From: Bacteroides cellulosilyticus
GTDB taxonomy: Bacteria; Bacteroidota; Bacteroidia; Bacteroidales; Bacteroidaceae
Assembly: GCF_020091405.1 (NCBI RefSeq)
Contig: NZ_CP081903.1
Span: 248,001-312,000, forward strand
DNA: 64,000 nt
Direction: 5' to 3'
Positions 1 to 9,629 of this stretch are shown here, one piece after another (position 1 is the stretch's first letter; the number at the start of each line of letters is the position of its first letter). Both the position numbers and the translations under genes were made by a program. The notes under the pieces are model-generated. The model was not told the origin of the DNA and ran no database searches. It worked only from the letters and a program-made list of their open reading frames with translations.

Positions 1-899
1 GGTCGAAGACAAGCGACCTGTTACTGAACCGCTCCATCCCCACCATCAACGGTACGGGAAACATTACCGAGAATATCGGTGAGACCAAGAATCGCGGTTT
101 AGAGTTGCAGATTACCTCCAACAACATTGCCAAGAAAGATTTCGACTGGTCCACTACCTTCAACCTGTCTCACTACAAGACAAAGATCGTGAATGTAGGT
201 CTCTACGATGCCAACGGCAACCCCATGGATGACATCGGTTCCAGATGGTTCATCGGCCAGCCCATCAGCGTGAACTACGACTACCGCTTCATCGGTATCT
301 GGCAGATCACCGACCCGTCTAATCCGAACGGACAGCAAGACCCGAACTATCGCTACTCCATCCCCGGATATATGAAGTATCATGACAAGGACGGTGTGAA
401 CGACATCACCCCGGCAGACAAAGAAATCATCGGCTCGGCAATCCCTAAAGTAACAATGGGTATGACGAATACTTTCCGCTACAAGAATGTCAGTCTGAGC
501 GTATTCCTCAATGCCCAACTGGGACAGACCGCCAATAACTGGCTTTACGACGTATCTCATAACTCCTATCGCCAGAACCGCCTCATGGTAGACTTCTGGA
601 CACCGGAGAACCCTACCAACAAGTACCCGAAAAACTCACTGGATACTTCTGTAAACCCGATGAACGCAGGTTTCTATGAAAAGACCGACTTCCTCCGCGT
701 GCAGGATGTCACACTGGCCTACCGTGTTCCTCAGCGTTGGTTAAAGAAGATTTCCCTGAACCGCCTCGAAGTATATATGAACATCAAGAACCTGGCAACC
801 TGGACAAGCTGGACCGGCCTCGACCCGGAATTTATCAGCGACCAACAGTCCACTCCGCAGGTACGTTCATTCACATTCGGTCTGAAACTTGATTTATAA
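1..899 (+). CDS. SusC/RagA-type TonB-dependent outer membrane receptor, C-terminal part
   Basis: Open from the left edge (codons in phase from base 3) to a TAA at 897-899, so only about the last 298 residues are present. The visible part is late beta-barrel: aromatic-rich strands, a GETKNRGLEL strand near the start typical of SusC barrels, and the closing strand ending FTFGLKLDL, whose terminal hydrophobic/aromatic pattern is that of outer membrane barrels. SusC-like proteins import glycans or peptides across the outer membrane with a SusD lipoprotein, powered by TonB-ExbBD. The next gene, 24 bp downstream, is susD-like, which confirms the pairing. The N-terminal plug and TonB box lie outside the window, so the substrate cannot be judged. 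Confidence 0.93.
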   Translation, partial: SKTSDLLLNRSIPTINGTGNITENIGETKNRGLELQITSNNIAKKDFDWSTTFNLSHYKTKIVNVGLYDANGNPMDDIGSRWFIGQPISVNYDYRFIGIWQITDPSNPNGQQDPNYRYSIPGYMKYHDKDGVNDITPADKEIIGSAIPKVTMGMTNTFRYKNVSLSVFLNAQLGQTANNWLYDVSHNSYRQNRLMVDFWTPENPTNKYPKNSLDTSVNPMNAGFYEKTDFLRVQDVTLAYRVPQRWLKKISLNRLEVYMNIKNLATWTSWTGLDPEFISDQQSTPQVRSFTFGLKLDL

Positions 900-923
900 A
901 CCACTAAAACAAAGAGAAACAGT

Positions 924-2717
924 ATGAAAAAGCTAAAATATACACTGATAGCACTGCTCGTGCTCTGCATGACCGGATGCAATGAATCCAGTTTTCTGAA
1001 AGAAGATCCGCGTGCTTCACTCTATCCCGAAAACCTGTTAGTAGATTACAGCGGGTTCCAATCCATGGTAACCAGCCTCTACGGAATGATGCGTAACGAA
1101 TACCGGCGTGCCGATGCGCTCGGTGGTGGTCTGCCGCTCGTTCTGCACTCTGCATGGGGTTGTGGTGTGGATAATTCATGGAGTAATAACTCACACAGCG
1201 ACTTTAAATACATGTACTATCCGTCGCAAATTAACCAGACGGACTTGCAGATCTTCCAGAACATCTTCCAATGGTGTTACCGCATCATCAACACGGCAAA
1301 CATGGTGATTTCACGCGCCGAAGGCAGTGGTATCGACTGGAAAGGAACCGAAACCGAAGCTACCGCCCACAAGAATAAGATCATCGCACAGGCTCGCTTC
1401 TTCCGCGCATGGGCTTACCGCCATCTGACGTATTCATTCGGTGCCGTACCTTTGTCTACCGAAGAAATTACAGGTATGAACTACCGTAACGACTGGGAGC
1501 GCAACTCCGTAGAATCCATCCGTGAAGTCATGGAGCAGGACTTTGCTTTCGCCATGAACAATTTACCGTTGCGTGAAGAAAACAACAGTAAGATTTCAGG
1601 AGCCATGGCACGCCACTATCTGGGTGAACTGTACCTGGCAATGGACCAGCCTTCCAAGGCAGTCGAAGTTTTGAAGCCACTGGCAGAAGGTTCCGAATAC
1701 AGTTTGATAACCAACCGTTTCGGCAAGAACTCCGCCAATCCCGGCTGTCCGTTCATCGACGTATTCCGCACACCGATGTATGCGGACGGAAACACAGAGG
1801 TTTTATACGCTTTTGTCAACACGGAACCGGAAAACAGTGCTTTCGGTACAGCCGAGGTTTACATGAAGAGTACATATAAGAACTATTACTCCAACGATGG
1901 TGTCATCAACAAGAGCAATAAGTACGATCCCGACTATACAAGCGGTGCAGCCACCTGGCCTCAGGTGTTCTGGATAAACAACGGTGGTAAAGGTGCCGGA
2001 CGTTGCGTGCCTTCAAGAGGCGCTTTCCGTCTCTACAACTACAAGGATCAGGGAACTCAGGACGACCGTGTATCCGATTATGCAGTGGTATGGACTATTA
2101 ACGAGAAGGGTGCCGACGGAAAGATTACAGAATTCCTTAACAACGGTAAGATGGTGGTAGACACCACTGTAACCGCCGCTATGCTGGATGATAATAAGAC
2201 AACTATCAAGAAGTATAACTGGCCCACTACCCGCAAATGGGATTACGTGGCACCGTTACTGGCAAATGGTGACAAGGATGGATGTTATCAAGATATTGTT
2301 TATCTCCGCCTCGCCGACACGTACTTGCTTTATGCGGAAGCCTTGCTGAAAAACAACCAGGCAGGTGAAGCCATCAAATGGATTAACAAGGTACGCAATC
2401 GTTCCAATGCAGTCAGCATCACAGAAGCCGAACTCACCGCAGGAGGCGTAGATTTCATTCTGGACGAACGTAGCCGTGAACTTCTTTCTGAAGAAGAACG
2501 CCGCCACACCCTGATTCGCGTAAGTCAGGAGAAAGGTGGAGATGAACGTGATGTGAACAATTACTTCAAACGTCGTATGCGACAATTGAATGAGATTGCA
2601 GGACGCGATGCACGAGGCATGAATTCGTATGATACGCCTGTGTTGTTCCCGATTCCGCAAGAGTTCATTGATTCCAATACAGGTCGCCAATTGGAGAATA
2701 ATCCGGGGTATCTATAA
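924..2717 (+). CDS. SusD/RagB family nutrient-binding outer membrane lipoprotein
   Basis: 597 residues. It starts with a lipoprotein signal peptide ending in the lipobox LCMTGC, so Cys19 is expected to be acylated and the protein surface exposed. The body has the SusD pattern: helical TPR-like repeats with the ARFFRAWAYRHL and LYLAMDQPSKAVEVL segments, and near the end the family signatures EAGEAIKWINKVRNR-like helix and LDERSRELLSEEERR, then a closing PIPQEFIDSN segment. It caps the SusC barrel and binds the ligand. The gene lies 24 bp after the susC-like gene and is surely co-transcribed with it. No glycoside hydrolase follows, so the ligand is unknown; the downstream peptidase genes make a peptide or glycopeptide ligand possible but this is only inference. 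Confidence 0.95.
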   Translation: MKKLKYTLIALLVLCMTGCNESSFLKEDPRASLYPENLLVDYSGFQSMVTSLYGMMRNEYRRADALGGGLPLVLHSAWGCGVDNSWSNNSHSDFKYMYYPSQINQTDLQIFQNIFQWCYRIINTANMVISRAEGSGIDWKGTETEATAHKNKIIAQARFFRAWAYRHLTYSFGAVPLSTEEITGMNYRNDWERNSVESIREVMEQDFAFAMNNLPLREENNSKISGAMARHYLGELYLAMDQPSKAVEVLKPLAEGSEYSLITNRFGKNSANPGCPFIDVFRTPMYADGNTEVLYAFVNTEPENSAFGTAEVYMKSTYKNYYSNDGVINKSNKYDPDYTSGAATWPQVFWINNGGKGAGRCVPSRGAFRLYNYKDQGTQDDRVSDYAVVWTINEKGADGKITEFLNNGKMVVDTTVTAAMLDDNKTTIKKYNWPTTRKWDYVAPLLANGDKDGCYQDIVYLRLADTYLLYAEALLKNNQAGEAIKWINKVRNRSNAVSITEAELTAGGVDFILDERSRELLSEEERRHTLIRVSQEKGGDERDVNNYFKRRMRQLNEIAGRDARGMNSYDTPVLFPIPQEFIDSNTGRQLENNPGYL

Positions 2718-2733
2718 AAGAACTTCACATGTA

Positions 2734-2816
2734 TGAAACGGATGTAAACGGACTGATACTGATATACATAAAACTGATAATAACTTCCAAGGTAAAAATC
2801 CGTCGCAGCCGTTTCA
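2734..2816 (+). repeat. Intergenic inverted repeat, possible terminator of the susCD unit
   Basis: TGAAACGG at 2734-2741 is matched by CCGTTTCA at 2809-2816, with further partial pairing inside (GTAAACGGA against TCCGTCGC). No clear T-tract follows, so it may be a transcript-stabilising hairpin or a weak terminator between susD and the carrier gene. Confidence 0.4.
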
Positions 2817-2866
2817 TCGTGTGTATTTAATCCAGCTCTATTTATAAACTTAGAACCCTACAAGAT

Positions 2867-4255
2867 ATGCCAGTTATAGCCTTCCTACTCTGTATTGTAG
2901 TGACTACTTTCACTGCTATTTACCTCTACCGGAAGCTCAATCCGCAAGGAGTATTAATGTTGGCCGGGCTCATCATGCTGACATTTGCCCTCGTGCTCAA
3001 CGTCCAACCTGTTATTCCGGACAAGCCTACCGGCAGCGTTGTTTTCGATTTGGTGAAGATAGTGGAAGAAACATTCATCAGCAACCTGTCCCGTGCAGGA
3101 CTGATGATTATGACCATCGGCGGCTATGTAGCCTTTATGAATCACATTAAAGCCACCAATGCCCTGGTGCACATCTCCATGAAACCGTTGGGTTTCTTTC
3201 GCCGTTATCCCTACCTGGCAGCTACTGTCACCATTCCCATCGGCCAGTTGCTCTTTATCACTACCCCCTCGGCAGCCGGATTAGGACTCTTGCTTGTCGC
3301 CTCCGTTTACCCCGTCCTCATCGGATTGGGAGTAAGCCGCCTCACCGCATTATCCGTCATTGCCGCCGCAACGCTGTTTGACCAGGGCCCCGGCTCGGCA
3401 AACACAGCCCTTGCCGCCGAACTTATCGACCAGACCAACGTAGCTTATTTCATTACCCACCAACTCCCATTGGTTATCCCTACCACCTTGGTAGTCATGA
3501 CTCTCTTTTACTTCAACAATAGGTATTTCGATAAAAAAGAAGCCGCCAGGCAGAGTGCGGAAAATAGTGAAACAACAGAAGTCCCGCAGACCTCTGCCAA
3601 ACCTGATATCCCATTAATATTCGCCATGCTCCCCATACTTCCGCTTGCGCTTCTCATTGTATTTTCGCCCTATGTGGGCCTGTTCCAGCCTCCCATAACG
3701 CTCAATACAACGACTGCCATGCTATTTTCCCTCTTTGTCTCACTCGTATTCGTAGGTTGCCACACACGCAATATGCGGAAAACCTTTGACGCCTTCTCCA
3801 GCTTCTGGAAAGGGATGGGAAATGTCTTCGGAAGTGTCGTGACACTGATTGTTGCCTCCGAGATATTCTCCAAAGGACTGATTAGCCTCGGTTTCATCGA
3901 CTCACTGGTAGATTACTCCACGCATATAGGACTTTCCGGCATTGCCATCGCAGCAGTCTTCGCCCTGATAATCTTCTGTGCGGCCATGCTGATGGGAAGC
4001 GGAAACGCGGCTTTCTTCTCGTTCGGCCCGTTGCTGCCCGGAATTGCCGGACAGTTGGGTATGCCTGCCTATTCCCTCGTGCTTCCCTTGCAGTTATCCG
4101 CCAGCATGGGGCGTGCCGCATCTCCCATAGCGGGAATCATTGTCGCCATTGCCGGTGTGGCGGGTGTATCGCCCATTGAACTGGCAAAGAGAAACACCCT
4201 GCCCCTCATAGGCAGCATCCTGTTCCTGATAGCTTATCATTTCATAACACTATAA
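2867..4255 (+). CDS. DcuC-family anaerobic C4-dicarboxylate carrier
   Basis: 462 residues, almost wholly hydrophobic, with about 12 predicted membrane segments and a polar cytoplasmic loop near residues 220-245. Family marks are the LFDQGPGSANTALAA stretch near residue 170 and the MGSGNAAFFSFGPLLPG stretch near residue 380, characteristic of the DcuC group of dicarboxylate exchangers/uptake carriers in the inner membrane. It ends 14 bp before an isoaspartyl dipeptidase gene, so aspartate, succinate or a related acid released by peptide breakdown is a plausible cargo. The direction of transport and the exact substrate cannot be read from sequence. Confidence 0.82.
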   Translation: MPVIAFLLCIVVTTFTAIYLYRKLNPQGVLMLAGLIMLTFALVLNVQPVIPDKPTGSVVFDLVKIVEETFISNLSRAGLMIMTIGGYVAFMNHIKATNALVHISMKPLGFFRRYPYLAATVTIPIGQLLFITTPSAAGLGLLLVASVYPVLIGLGVSRLTALSVIAAATLFDQGPGSANTALAAELIDQTNVAYFITHQLPLVIPTTLVVMTLFYFNNRYFDKKEAARQSAENSETTEVPQTSAKPDIPLIFAMLPILPLALLIVFSPYVGLFQPPITLNTTTAMLFSLFVSLVFVGCHTRNMRKTFDAFSSFWKGMGNVFGSVVTLIVASEIFSKGLISLGFIDSLVDYSTHIGLSGIAIAAVFALIIFCAAMLMGSGNAAFFSFGPLLPGIAGQLGMPAYSLVLPLQLSASMGRAASPIAGIIVAIAGVAGVSPIELAKRNTLPLIGSILFLIAYHFITL

Positions 4256-4269
4256 AACAACTCCGAATC

Positions 4270-5415
4270 ATGTTCACACTCATTAAAAATGCAAACTTAT
4301 ACTCTCCGGAGCATCTCGGCATGAACGACGTTCTGCTGGCAGATGATAAAATAGCCCTCATAGACCGGAAGATAGAACTGACCGGTATTCCATTTGATAC
4401 CATAGACGCCGGCGGGTGCGCCGTCACCCCCGGCTTTATCGACCAGCACGTTCACATCACCGGTGGCGGCGGACAAACCGGCTATGCTTCCTTAGTCCCC
4501 GACGTTTCCATGAGCGAACTGGTGGCTTGTGGAACCACCACCGTGGTAGGGCTACTCGGTACGGACGGTTTCGTAAAAGAACTGACCACCCTTTACGCCA
4601 AAACCAAAGCCCTGGAAGACGACGGCCTCAGTGCCTACATGCTTACCAGTTTCTACGGATTGCCTCCCAAAACACTGATGTCCTGCGTAGCCGACGATCT
4701 CATCTTCATCGACAAAGTGATCGGTTGCAAACTTGCCATGAGTGACGACCGCAGCGCTTTCCCCACCGAACTGGAGATACTGCGCCTCATCAACCAGGTA
4801 CGCCTCGGCGGTTTCACTTCCGGCAAAGGAGGTATTCTGCATATTCATCTGGGAGCCTTGTCCGACGGCATCGCCCCGTTGCTGGATATCGCCCGCAAGT
4901 ATCCCACGCTGATTTCCTACCTCTCGCCTACTCACCTGATACGCACGGAAGCCTTATTCCGGCAAGCCGTAGAATTTGCCTGCATGGGTGGTATGGTAGA
5001 TTTCTCCACCGGAGGAACCAAATTCGACGCTCCCCATCGCTGTGTCATGAAAGCCCTCGAAGCCCATGTACCCCTCGACCGCATCACCTTCTCCAGTGAC
5101 GGCCGTGGCGGAGTGCGCCGCACCAATCCCGAAACAGGAGAAACAACCTATCGCCCCGCTCCCCTGCACCTCAACTTGCAGGAGATGACATTGCTCGTAA
5201 AAGAAGGCCTTCTGCCTCTGGAACAGGCACTGACCCTTATCACCAGCAATCCGGCACGCAATCTCAAACTGCGCACCAAAGGCAGAATAGCCACCGGTTT
5301 CGATGCCGACCTTTGTTTCCTTGGTTCCGAACTTCAACTGACACACGTCATAGCACGCGGCAAACTCGTCCTAAAAGACAAGGAAGTCATTAAAAAAGGG
5401 AGGTATGAAGAATGA
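4270..5415 (+). CDS. iadA: Isoaspartyl (beta-aspartyl) dipeptidase, amidohydrolase family M38
   Basis: 381 residues, the usual IadA length, no signal peptide. It splits beta-aspartyl dipeptides arising from damaged proteins or diet, using a binuclear metal centre. Visible marks are the N-terminal beta-sandwich, GFIDQHVHITGGGG with the HxH metal motif near residue 61, VACGTTTVVGLLGTDG, the GILHIHLG metal histidine near residue 195, and FSSDGRGG with the catalytic Asp near residue 278. The C-terminus carries the returning beta-sandwich strands (ATGFDADLCFLG). It overlaps the next gene by 4 bp (ATGA), so translational coupling is likely. Together with the carrier upstream it forms a peptide/amino-acid salvage unit. 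Confidence 0.92.
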   Translation: MFTLIKNANLYSPEHLGMNDVLLADDKIALIDRKIELTGIPFDTIDAGGCAVTPGFIDQHVHITGGGGQTGYASLVPDVSMSELVACGTTTVVGLLGTDGFVKELTTLYAKTKALEDDGLSAYMLTSFYGLPPKTLMSCVADDLIFIDKVIGCKLAMSDDRSAFPTELEILRLINQVRLGGFTSGKGGILHIHLGALSDGIAPLLDIARKYPTLISYLSPTHLIRTEALFRQAVEFACMGGMVDFSTGGTKFDAPHRCVMKALEAHVPLDRITFSSDGRGGVRRTNPETGETTYRPAPLHLNLQEMTLLVKEGLLPLEQALTLITSNPARNLKLRTKGRIATGFDADLCFLGSELQLTHVIARGKLVLKDKEVIKKGRYEE

Positions 5416-8400
5416 AAAGATTAATTCTACTTCTTGCTATTGTCTTTCTGGGCACCGGACTCCGTGCCGCCTCCGTGCTTCCCGTAGGTGAAAGCAAGTT
5501 CACCTACAAAGACTATCCTCCCTTTGCCGACCGTCCGGTAGATGTGCACTATTACATTCCGGCTTCGGGCGATGTACGCCGGATGCCCATTGTCTTTGTC
5601 TTTGAAGGTGCCGACCGCGGTTTCACCTATCTGCTCAAAGCCTGGAAGCAGGAGGCAGAGAAACATAAATTCATGGTTTTCATCCCACACTTCGATCTGG
5701 AAAGGTTTCCTTTGCCCGATTATCAGGAAATCGGTGTCATGGACGACAAGGATCATACGATACGTCCGGCTGAAAAGCGAACGCCGGCACTGGTTGATAA
5801 AATCTTTGAGTACGTCTGCCAATCTTCAGGTAGTGAACGGAAAGGATATATGATTTACGGTCACTCAGCCGGAGGGCAGTTTGTGCAGCGTTTCATGCTT
5901 TTTCATGACAGCCCGTATGTGGAGAAAGCTGTTATCGGCAGTCCGGGATGGTACACTTTCCCCGATGCTTCGCAAGATTTTCCCTACGGAGTACGCAACA
6001 TTCCGTATGTCACCCCCGAAACAATCAAGAAGTATCTTGCCAAACCGATTATCCTCCAACTGGCTACGGGAGATACCATCCGCGAATCATATTTAAGGAA
6101 GACTCCCGAAGCCGAAGCACAGGGATGCAACCGTTACGAGCGCGGTAATCAGTTCTACCAATACCTCCACCGGATAGCCGCCGAACACAACTGGCCCTGC
6201 AACTGGCAGAAAATAGAAGAACAGGGCATCGGACACCACTCCACCGAAATGGGCCGACGTGCCGTTCCTGTCATGTTGGGAGACTCCCTACATGCACTGT
6301 TCATAGGCAACAGCTACACGCAATACAACCGTTTAGTCCGACAAGTGCAGGCCCTTGCCGCCTCCACCGGCCATAAGCTTTCGGTAAAATTGGTGGAACA
6401 CGGCGGCTGGACATTGAAGAAACATGCTGCCAACCCTGAAACCCTGAATGCCATCCGTGAAGGAAACTGGGATTTCGTCATCCTGCAAGACCAAAGTAAA
6501 GCGCCTGCCCGCGAAAAGGAATGGGTGCGGGAGAATGTGTACAAGCCTGCCCACTCCCTCGACAGCCTGCGCCGCCTCTACAATCCGAAAGGAAAAACCG
6601 TTTTCTACATGACTTGGGGACACGACATCAACACGTATGCCGAAATGCAGCAACGACTGGCTGAAAGTTATTTGGAGATGACCGCGCAACTGAATGCCTG
6701 GTGTGCCCCCGTCGGCATCGCCTGGAAGCGTGTCCGCACGGAAAATCCAAGCATCACGCTTTACAATAACGATCACAGCCACCCTTCCCGACAGGGTTCT
6801 TATCTTGTCGCCAATGTATTCTGTAGCGTATTTTTTCAGAAACCCTATACAGGCACTTATTATGCCGGACTGCCCGAAGAGGAAGCGCTCTATCTGCAAC
6901 GCATTGCGCAAGAAACCGTATTCAGCAACCCTTCTCTCTGGAATATCCAGCCCACGGTGCAACCGGAAGAGGTAGCCCGCCGTTTCTATCCCGAACCGGA
7001 ACAGCAATATTCCACTCCCACCCTCGGCAAGCCGCTTGAAGAAGGTCTGGCTTCCTTGTTCGAGATAAACAGGTATTTGAAGGATTTAGCCGACAGGCAT
7101 CCCGATAAGGTTACGCTGTCCGATATAGGAAAGACTCCACAGGGCAGGGATATCCCCGTGCTCTATTTCGGAACTCCCAACGAGAAAAAGAAAATAAGGG
7201 TCTGGATACAGGCAGGACTGCATGGCAACGAACCTGCCGGACCGGAAGCAACCTGTATGCTTGTCGATTATTTACTGAATACGCCCGAAGGTGCCGAACT
7301 ATTGAAAAAGGTTTCTCTTGCGCTTGTACCCGTAGCCAATACAGATGGTTATGCCATGCAAAGCCGTAAATCGGGTAGTGGGTATGATTTGAACCGGGAT
7401 CAAAGTAAACTTGCCGATCCGGTGGCTCTTCTTCTTAAAAAAGCGTACAAGGAATGGAATCCCGAAATAGCGCTGGACATCCACGAATTCAATCCTTTCC
7501 GCAAGGAATTTGAATTGCTGCGGGGTACTAAAGCAGCTACGGCCGCCGATGTCCTTTTCCTACCCAGCGGGCATTTGAATATCCCTGCCGGAATACGTAC
7601 ACTTTCCAACGGCTTATTCCGTGAAGAAGCAGAGAAGGCATTGGAGGCTAACGGTTATCATTCAGGCTTTTACTTTACCCCCAGTGTCAGGAGCGATAGT
7701 TTGTATGCAATGAAAGATGCCAAGAGCCCGCAATCCAGTTCCACGTTTCAGGGGCTTACCAATGCGGTATCTCTGTTCATAGAAATACGTGGAATAGGAT
7801 TGGGAAGAGCATGTTTTGCCCGTCGTGCAGAATGTGGTTTTCTGGTATCCCGCAGTCTTTTGGAAACGACGGCTCTTCATTCAAAAGAAGTAAGAAGTGA
7901 GATACGAAAGGCAGTGAAAGAGACTTGCAGCGGAAAGAGTGATATATTCGTCACTTTTCAATCTGCACGGACAGAGCTTCCCGTTACTTTTATTGACCTT
8001 GCTAAGAACGAACGTTTTACGGAACCTCTGCCTACTTTCGATGCGCTTCAACTGAAAGCTGAGTTAGTACGCAAACGTCCCAAAGCATATATTCTGCCGG
8101 ATACCTGCCGGATGCAAGCAGAGAAATTGCGGGCTTTAGGAATAGAGGTAGAAGAGATAGGAAAACCCTTCACAACCACCGTAGAGAAGTATATGGTTAC
8201 CGGATACAAGAAAGCTACCAAGGAATGGGAAAAGATTTATCCAGTCACAGTATCTACACGGATGGAAAAGGAAAAGAAGAGCTTCCCGGCAGGTTGTTTC
8301 ATCATTCGTCTTTCACAGAAGAATGCGAACCTTGCGGTAACGCTGTTAGAACCGGAGTCCGTGAATGGCTTTGTCAATTTCGAAGTGGTTCATACGGAGT

Positions 8401-8438
8401 TGAGGAAAGAGTTGCCGATATACAGGAAAGGTTTCTAA
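5412..8438 (+). CDS. Secreted three-domain protein: alpha/beta-hydrolase + SGNH-like hydrolase + M14 carboxypeptidase
   Basis: 1008 residues with an N-terminal signal peptide (cleavage after about LRA at 17-19), so it acts in the periplasm or outside. Domain 1 (about 25-290) is an alpha/beta-hydrolase with nucleophile motif GHSAGG, Ser152. Domain 2 (about 293-480) resembles SGNH/GDSL hydrolases: FIGNSYT with Ser301 at the start and DHSH (Asp454, His457) near the end. Domain 3 (about 545-800) is an M14 zinc carboxypeptidase: HGNE ligands His604 and Glu607, LNR at 660-662, third ligand His691 in DIHE, and catalytic Glu791 in FIEIRG. All three sets of catalytic residues look intact. A C-terminal region of about 200 residues is unassigned. 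The gene is translationally coupled to iadA. Such a fusion could remove an acyl or ester group and then trim peptides, but no substrate is shown. Confidence 0.85.
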   Translation: MKRLILLLAIVFLGTGLRAASVLPVGESKFTYKDYPPFADRPVDVHYYIPASGDVRRMPIVFVFEGADRGFTYLLKAWKQEAEKHKFMVFIPHFDLERFPLPDYQEIGVMDDKDHTIRPAEKRTPALVDKIFEYVCQSSGSERKGYMIYGHSAGGQFVQRFMLFHDSPYVEKAVIGSPGWYTFPDASQDFPYGVRNIPYVTPETIKKYLAKPIILQLATGDTIRESYLRKTPEAEAQGCNRYERGNQFYQYLHRIAAEHNWPCNWQKIEEQGIGHHSTEMGRRAVPVMLGDSLHALFIGNSYTQYNRLVRQVQALAASTGHKLSVKLVEHGGWTLKKHAANPETLNAIREGNWDFVILQDQSKAPAREKEWVRENVYKPAHSLDSLRRLYNPKGKTVFYMTWGHDINTYAEMQQRLAESYLEMTAQLNAWCAPVGIAWKRVRTENPSITLYNNDHSHPSRQGSYLVANVFCSVFFQKPYTGTYYAGLPEEEALYLQRIAQETVFSNPSLWNIQPTVQPEEVARRFYPEPEQQYSTPTLGKPLEEGLASLFEINRYLKDLADRHPDKVTLSDIGKTPQGRDIPVLYFGTPNEKKKIRVWIQAGLHGNEPAGPEATCMLVDYLLNTPEGAELLKKVSLALVPVANTDGYAMQSRKSGSGYDLNRDQSKLADPVALLLKKAYKEWNPEIALDIHEFNPFRKEFELLRGTKAATAADVLFLPSGHLNIPAGIRTLSNGLFREEAEKALEANGYHSGFYFTPSVRSDSLYAMKDAKSPQSSSTFQGLTNAVSLFIEIRGIGLGRACFARRAECGFLVSRSLLETTALHSKEVRSEIRKAVKETCSGKSDIFVTFQSARTELPVTFIDLAKNERFTEPLPTFDALQLKAELVRKRPKAYILPDTCRMQAEKLRALGIEVEEIGKPFTTTVEKYMVTGYKKATKEWEKIYPVTVSTRMEKEKKSFPAGCFIIRLSQKNANLAVTLLEPESVNGFVNFEVVHTELRKELPIYRKGF

Positions 8439-8497
8439 CTCCATTCCGATTCATTACACATCAAATCGATTAATTCTTTTTTGTAGGGTTATGAATC

Positions 8498-8520
8498 TTT
8501 TCACCACAGAGTAACACAGA
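8498..8520 (+). repeat. Left arm of a dispersed Bacteroides hairpin repeat, split by the IS110 element
   Basis: A 23-bp arm containing CACCACAGAGTAACACAGA; its exact reverse complement is at 9897-9919, on the far side of the insertion element. The right part of the hairpin continues inwards from 9919 to about 9845. A diverged copy of the same repeat occurs at about 43019-43055. The family is an intergenic hairpin that is common in Bacteroides genomes. Confidence 0.8.
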
Positions 8521-8606
8521 ATTCTAAGACCTGAGCAAATAATTCGGTCTAAAAACACTGTTAATAAAACCAAACGAGTAGTGGAGCGTAATGCTTCCCT
8601 GCTCGT

Positions 8607-9608
8607 TTATTCTTTATACGTGATTAAATCAACAAAGGGTGTCCCTCTTCTGACTACTGCAAACATTCTGCACACAAGTTTAAACTTTACCGCATTCAGC
8701 ACTACTCCATGTTCTTTTCCCTCTTTTCTTTTCCTTTCATAATACTCTTTGAGTTCCTTATCCCATACAACGGCCGATCTTGCAGCCTGCGATAGATCCG
8801 CTTTCAATAGTCTGGCTCCCGTAGCACATACCCTTGTTTTCCCTTTCACACTGGTTCCTGAAGAATGTTCAAAAGGGGCAATACCCAGATAACAGGCATA
8901 TTGCCGTGCGGTTTCAAATGCCTTGAAATTATTAGTATGTATGATTGTATTGATGGCATTAACACTACCAATCCCTTTAATGCTGTTAAGAAGCTGATAG
9001 TTTAAGTTCATAGTCGGATCAGAGCTGACAATCCCGTGCATCTCATCTTCTACGCTTTGAATTTGTTTTTCCAGAATCTTAACCATTTCTTCTGCCCGCC
9101 TGCTCGTAGAGGTGGACTCCCGGTCTTTTCTGTCCGTGATAAATCCCTTGTTTTCAGTCAGATGCTTAACCAGGCGTTTCCTTTCGGACGACAAGTCACG
9201 CAAGATAAGGACAGCACTGCCGGAAAGTTTGGAATAGGTCAATTCATCCCGATGCAAGTAACCGTAGTAAGCTATCCGCTCGGCATCCACACGGTCATTC
9301 TTTCCACGGACAAGCCCCAGAGAACGCTTTAAATCCAGAGGAGTGAAAGAACTGTAATCTTGTTTACATGACTCTAAAAACAGACATAAATCATAGCTGT
9401 AAATGCCTGTATTCTCCAAGCAGATGACAGTCTGTTTAGGAGAAATACGCTTCTGCTTCATCCAGGCAAACAATGCTTGATAACCCGTTTTATTATTCGA
9501 GACTTGCTTGTAGTTTGTCTCATCCGCATGTTTCTTTGCGGGATCGTAAATAACAACATCAAGTGTTTTTTTACTGATGTCAATGCCAATAAACCATTTC
9601 TTTTTCAT
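8607..9608 (-). CDS. IS110-family DEDD recombinase (transposase)
   Basis: 333 residues, full length for the family. The N-terminal RuvC-like DEDD domain shows Asp10 in GIDIS, Glu65 in CLENTG, and the pair Asp105/Asp108 in GKNDRVDAERIAYY. A coiled-coil segment follows near residues 140-195 (transposase_9/20 linker). The C-terminal transposase_20 domain contains the helix-hairpin-like LNSIKGIGSVNAINTII, then IAPFEHSSGTSVKGK with the conserved serine that attacks DNA, and RLLKADLSQAARSA. No frameshift, so the enzyme is probably active. It catalyses RNA-guided recombination of a circular donor into a target specified by the bridge RNA encoded upstream. Confidence 0.95.
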   Translation of the reverse strand: MKKKWFIGIDISKKTLDVVIYDPAKKHADETNYKQVSNNKTGYQALFAWMKQKRISPKQTVICLENTGIYSYDLCLFLESCKQDYSSFTPLDLKRSLGLVRGKNDRVDAERIAYYGYLHRDELTYSKLSGSAVLILRDLSSERKRLVKHLTENKGFITDRKDRESTSTSRRAEEMVKILEKQIQSVEDEMHGIVSSDPTMNLNYQLLNSIKGIGSVNAINTIIHTNNFKAFETARQYACYLGIAPFEHSSGTSVKGKTRVCATGARLLKADLSQAARSAVVWDKELKEYYERKRKEGKEHGVVLNAVKFKLVCRMFAVVRRGTPFVDLITYKE

Positions 9609-9629
9609 AACTTCGCATTACTTATTTGA

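Noticed and set aside
4552..4935. Long antisense open frames over iadA, pheA, the DAHP synthase and ispD
   Set aside because: Shadow frames produced by codon bias of strongly supported genes on the other strand.
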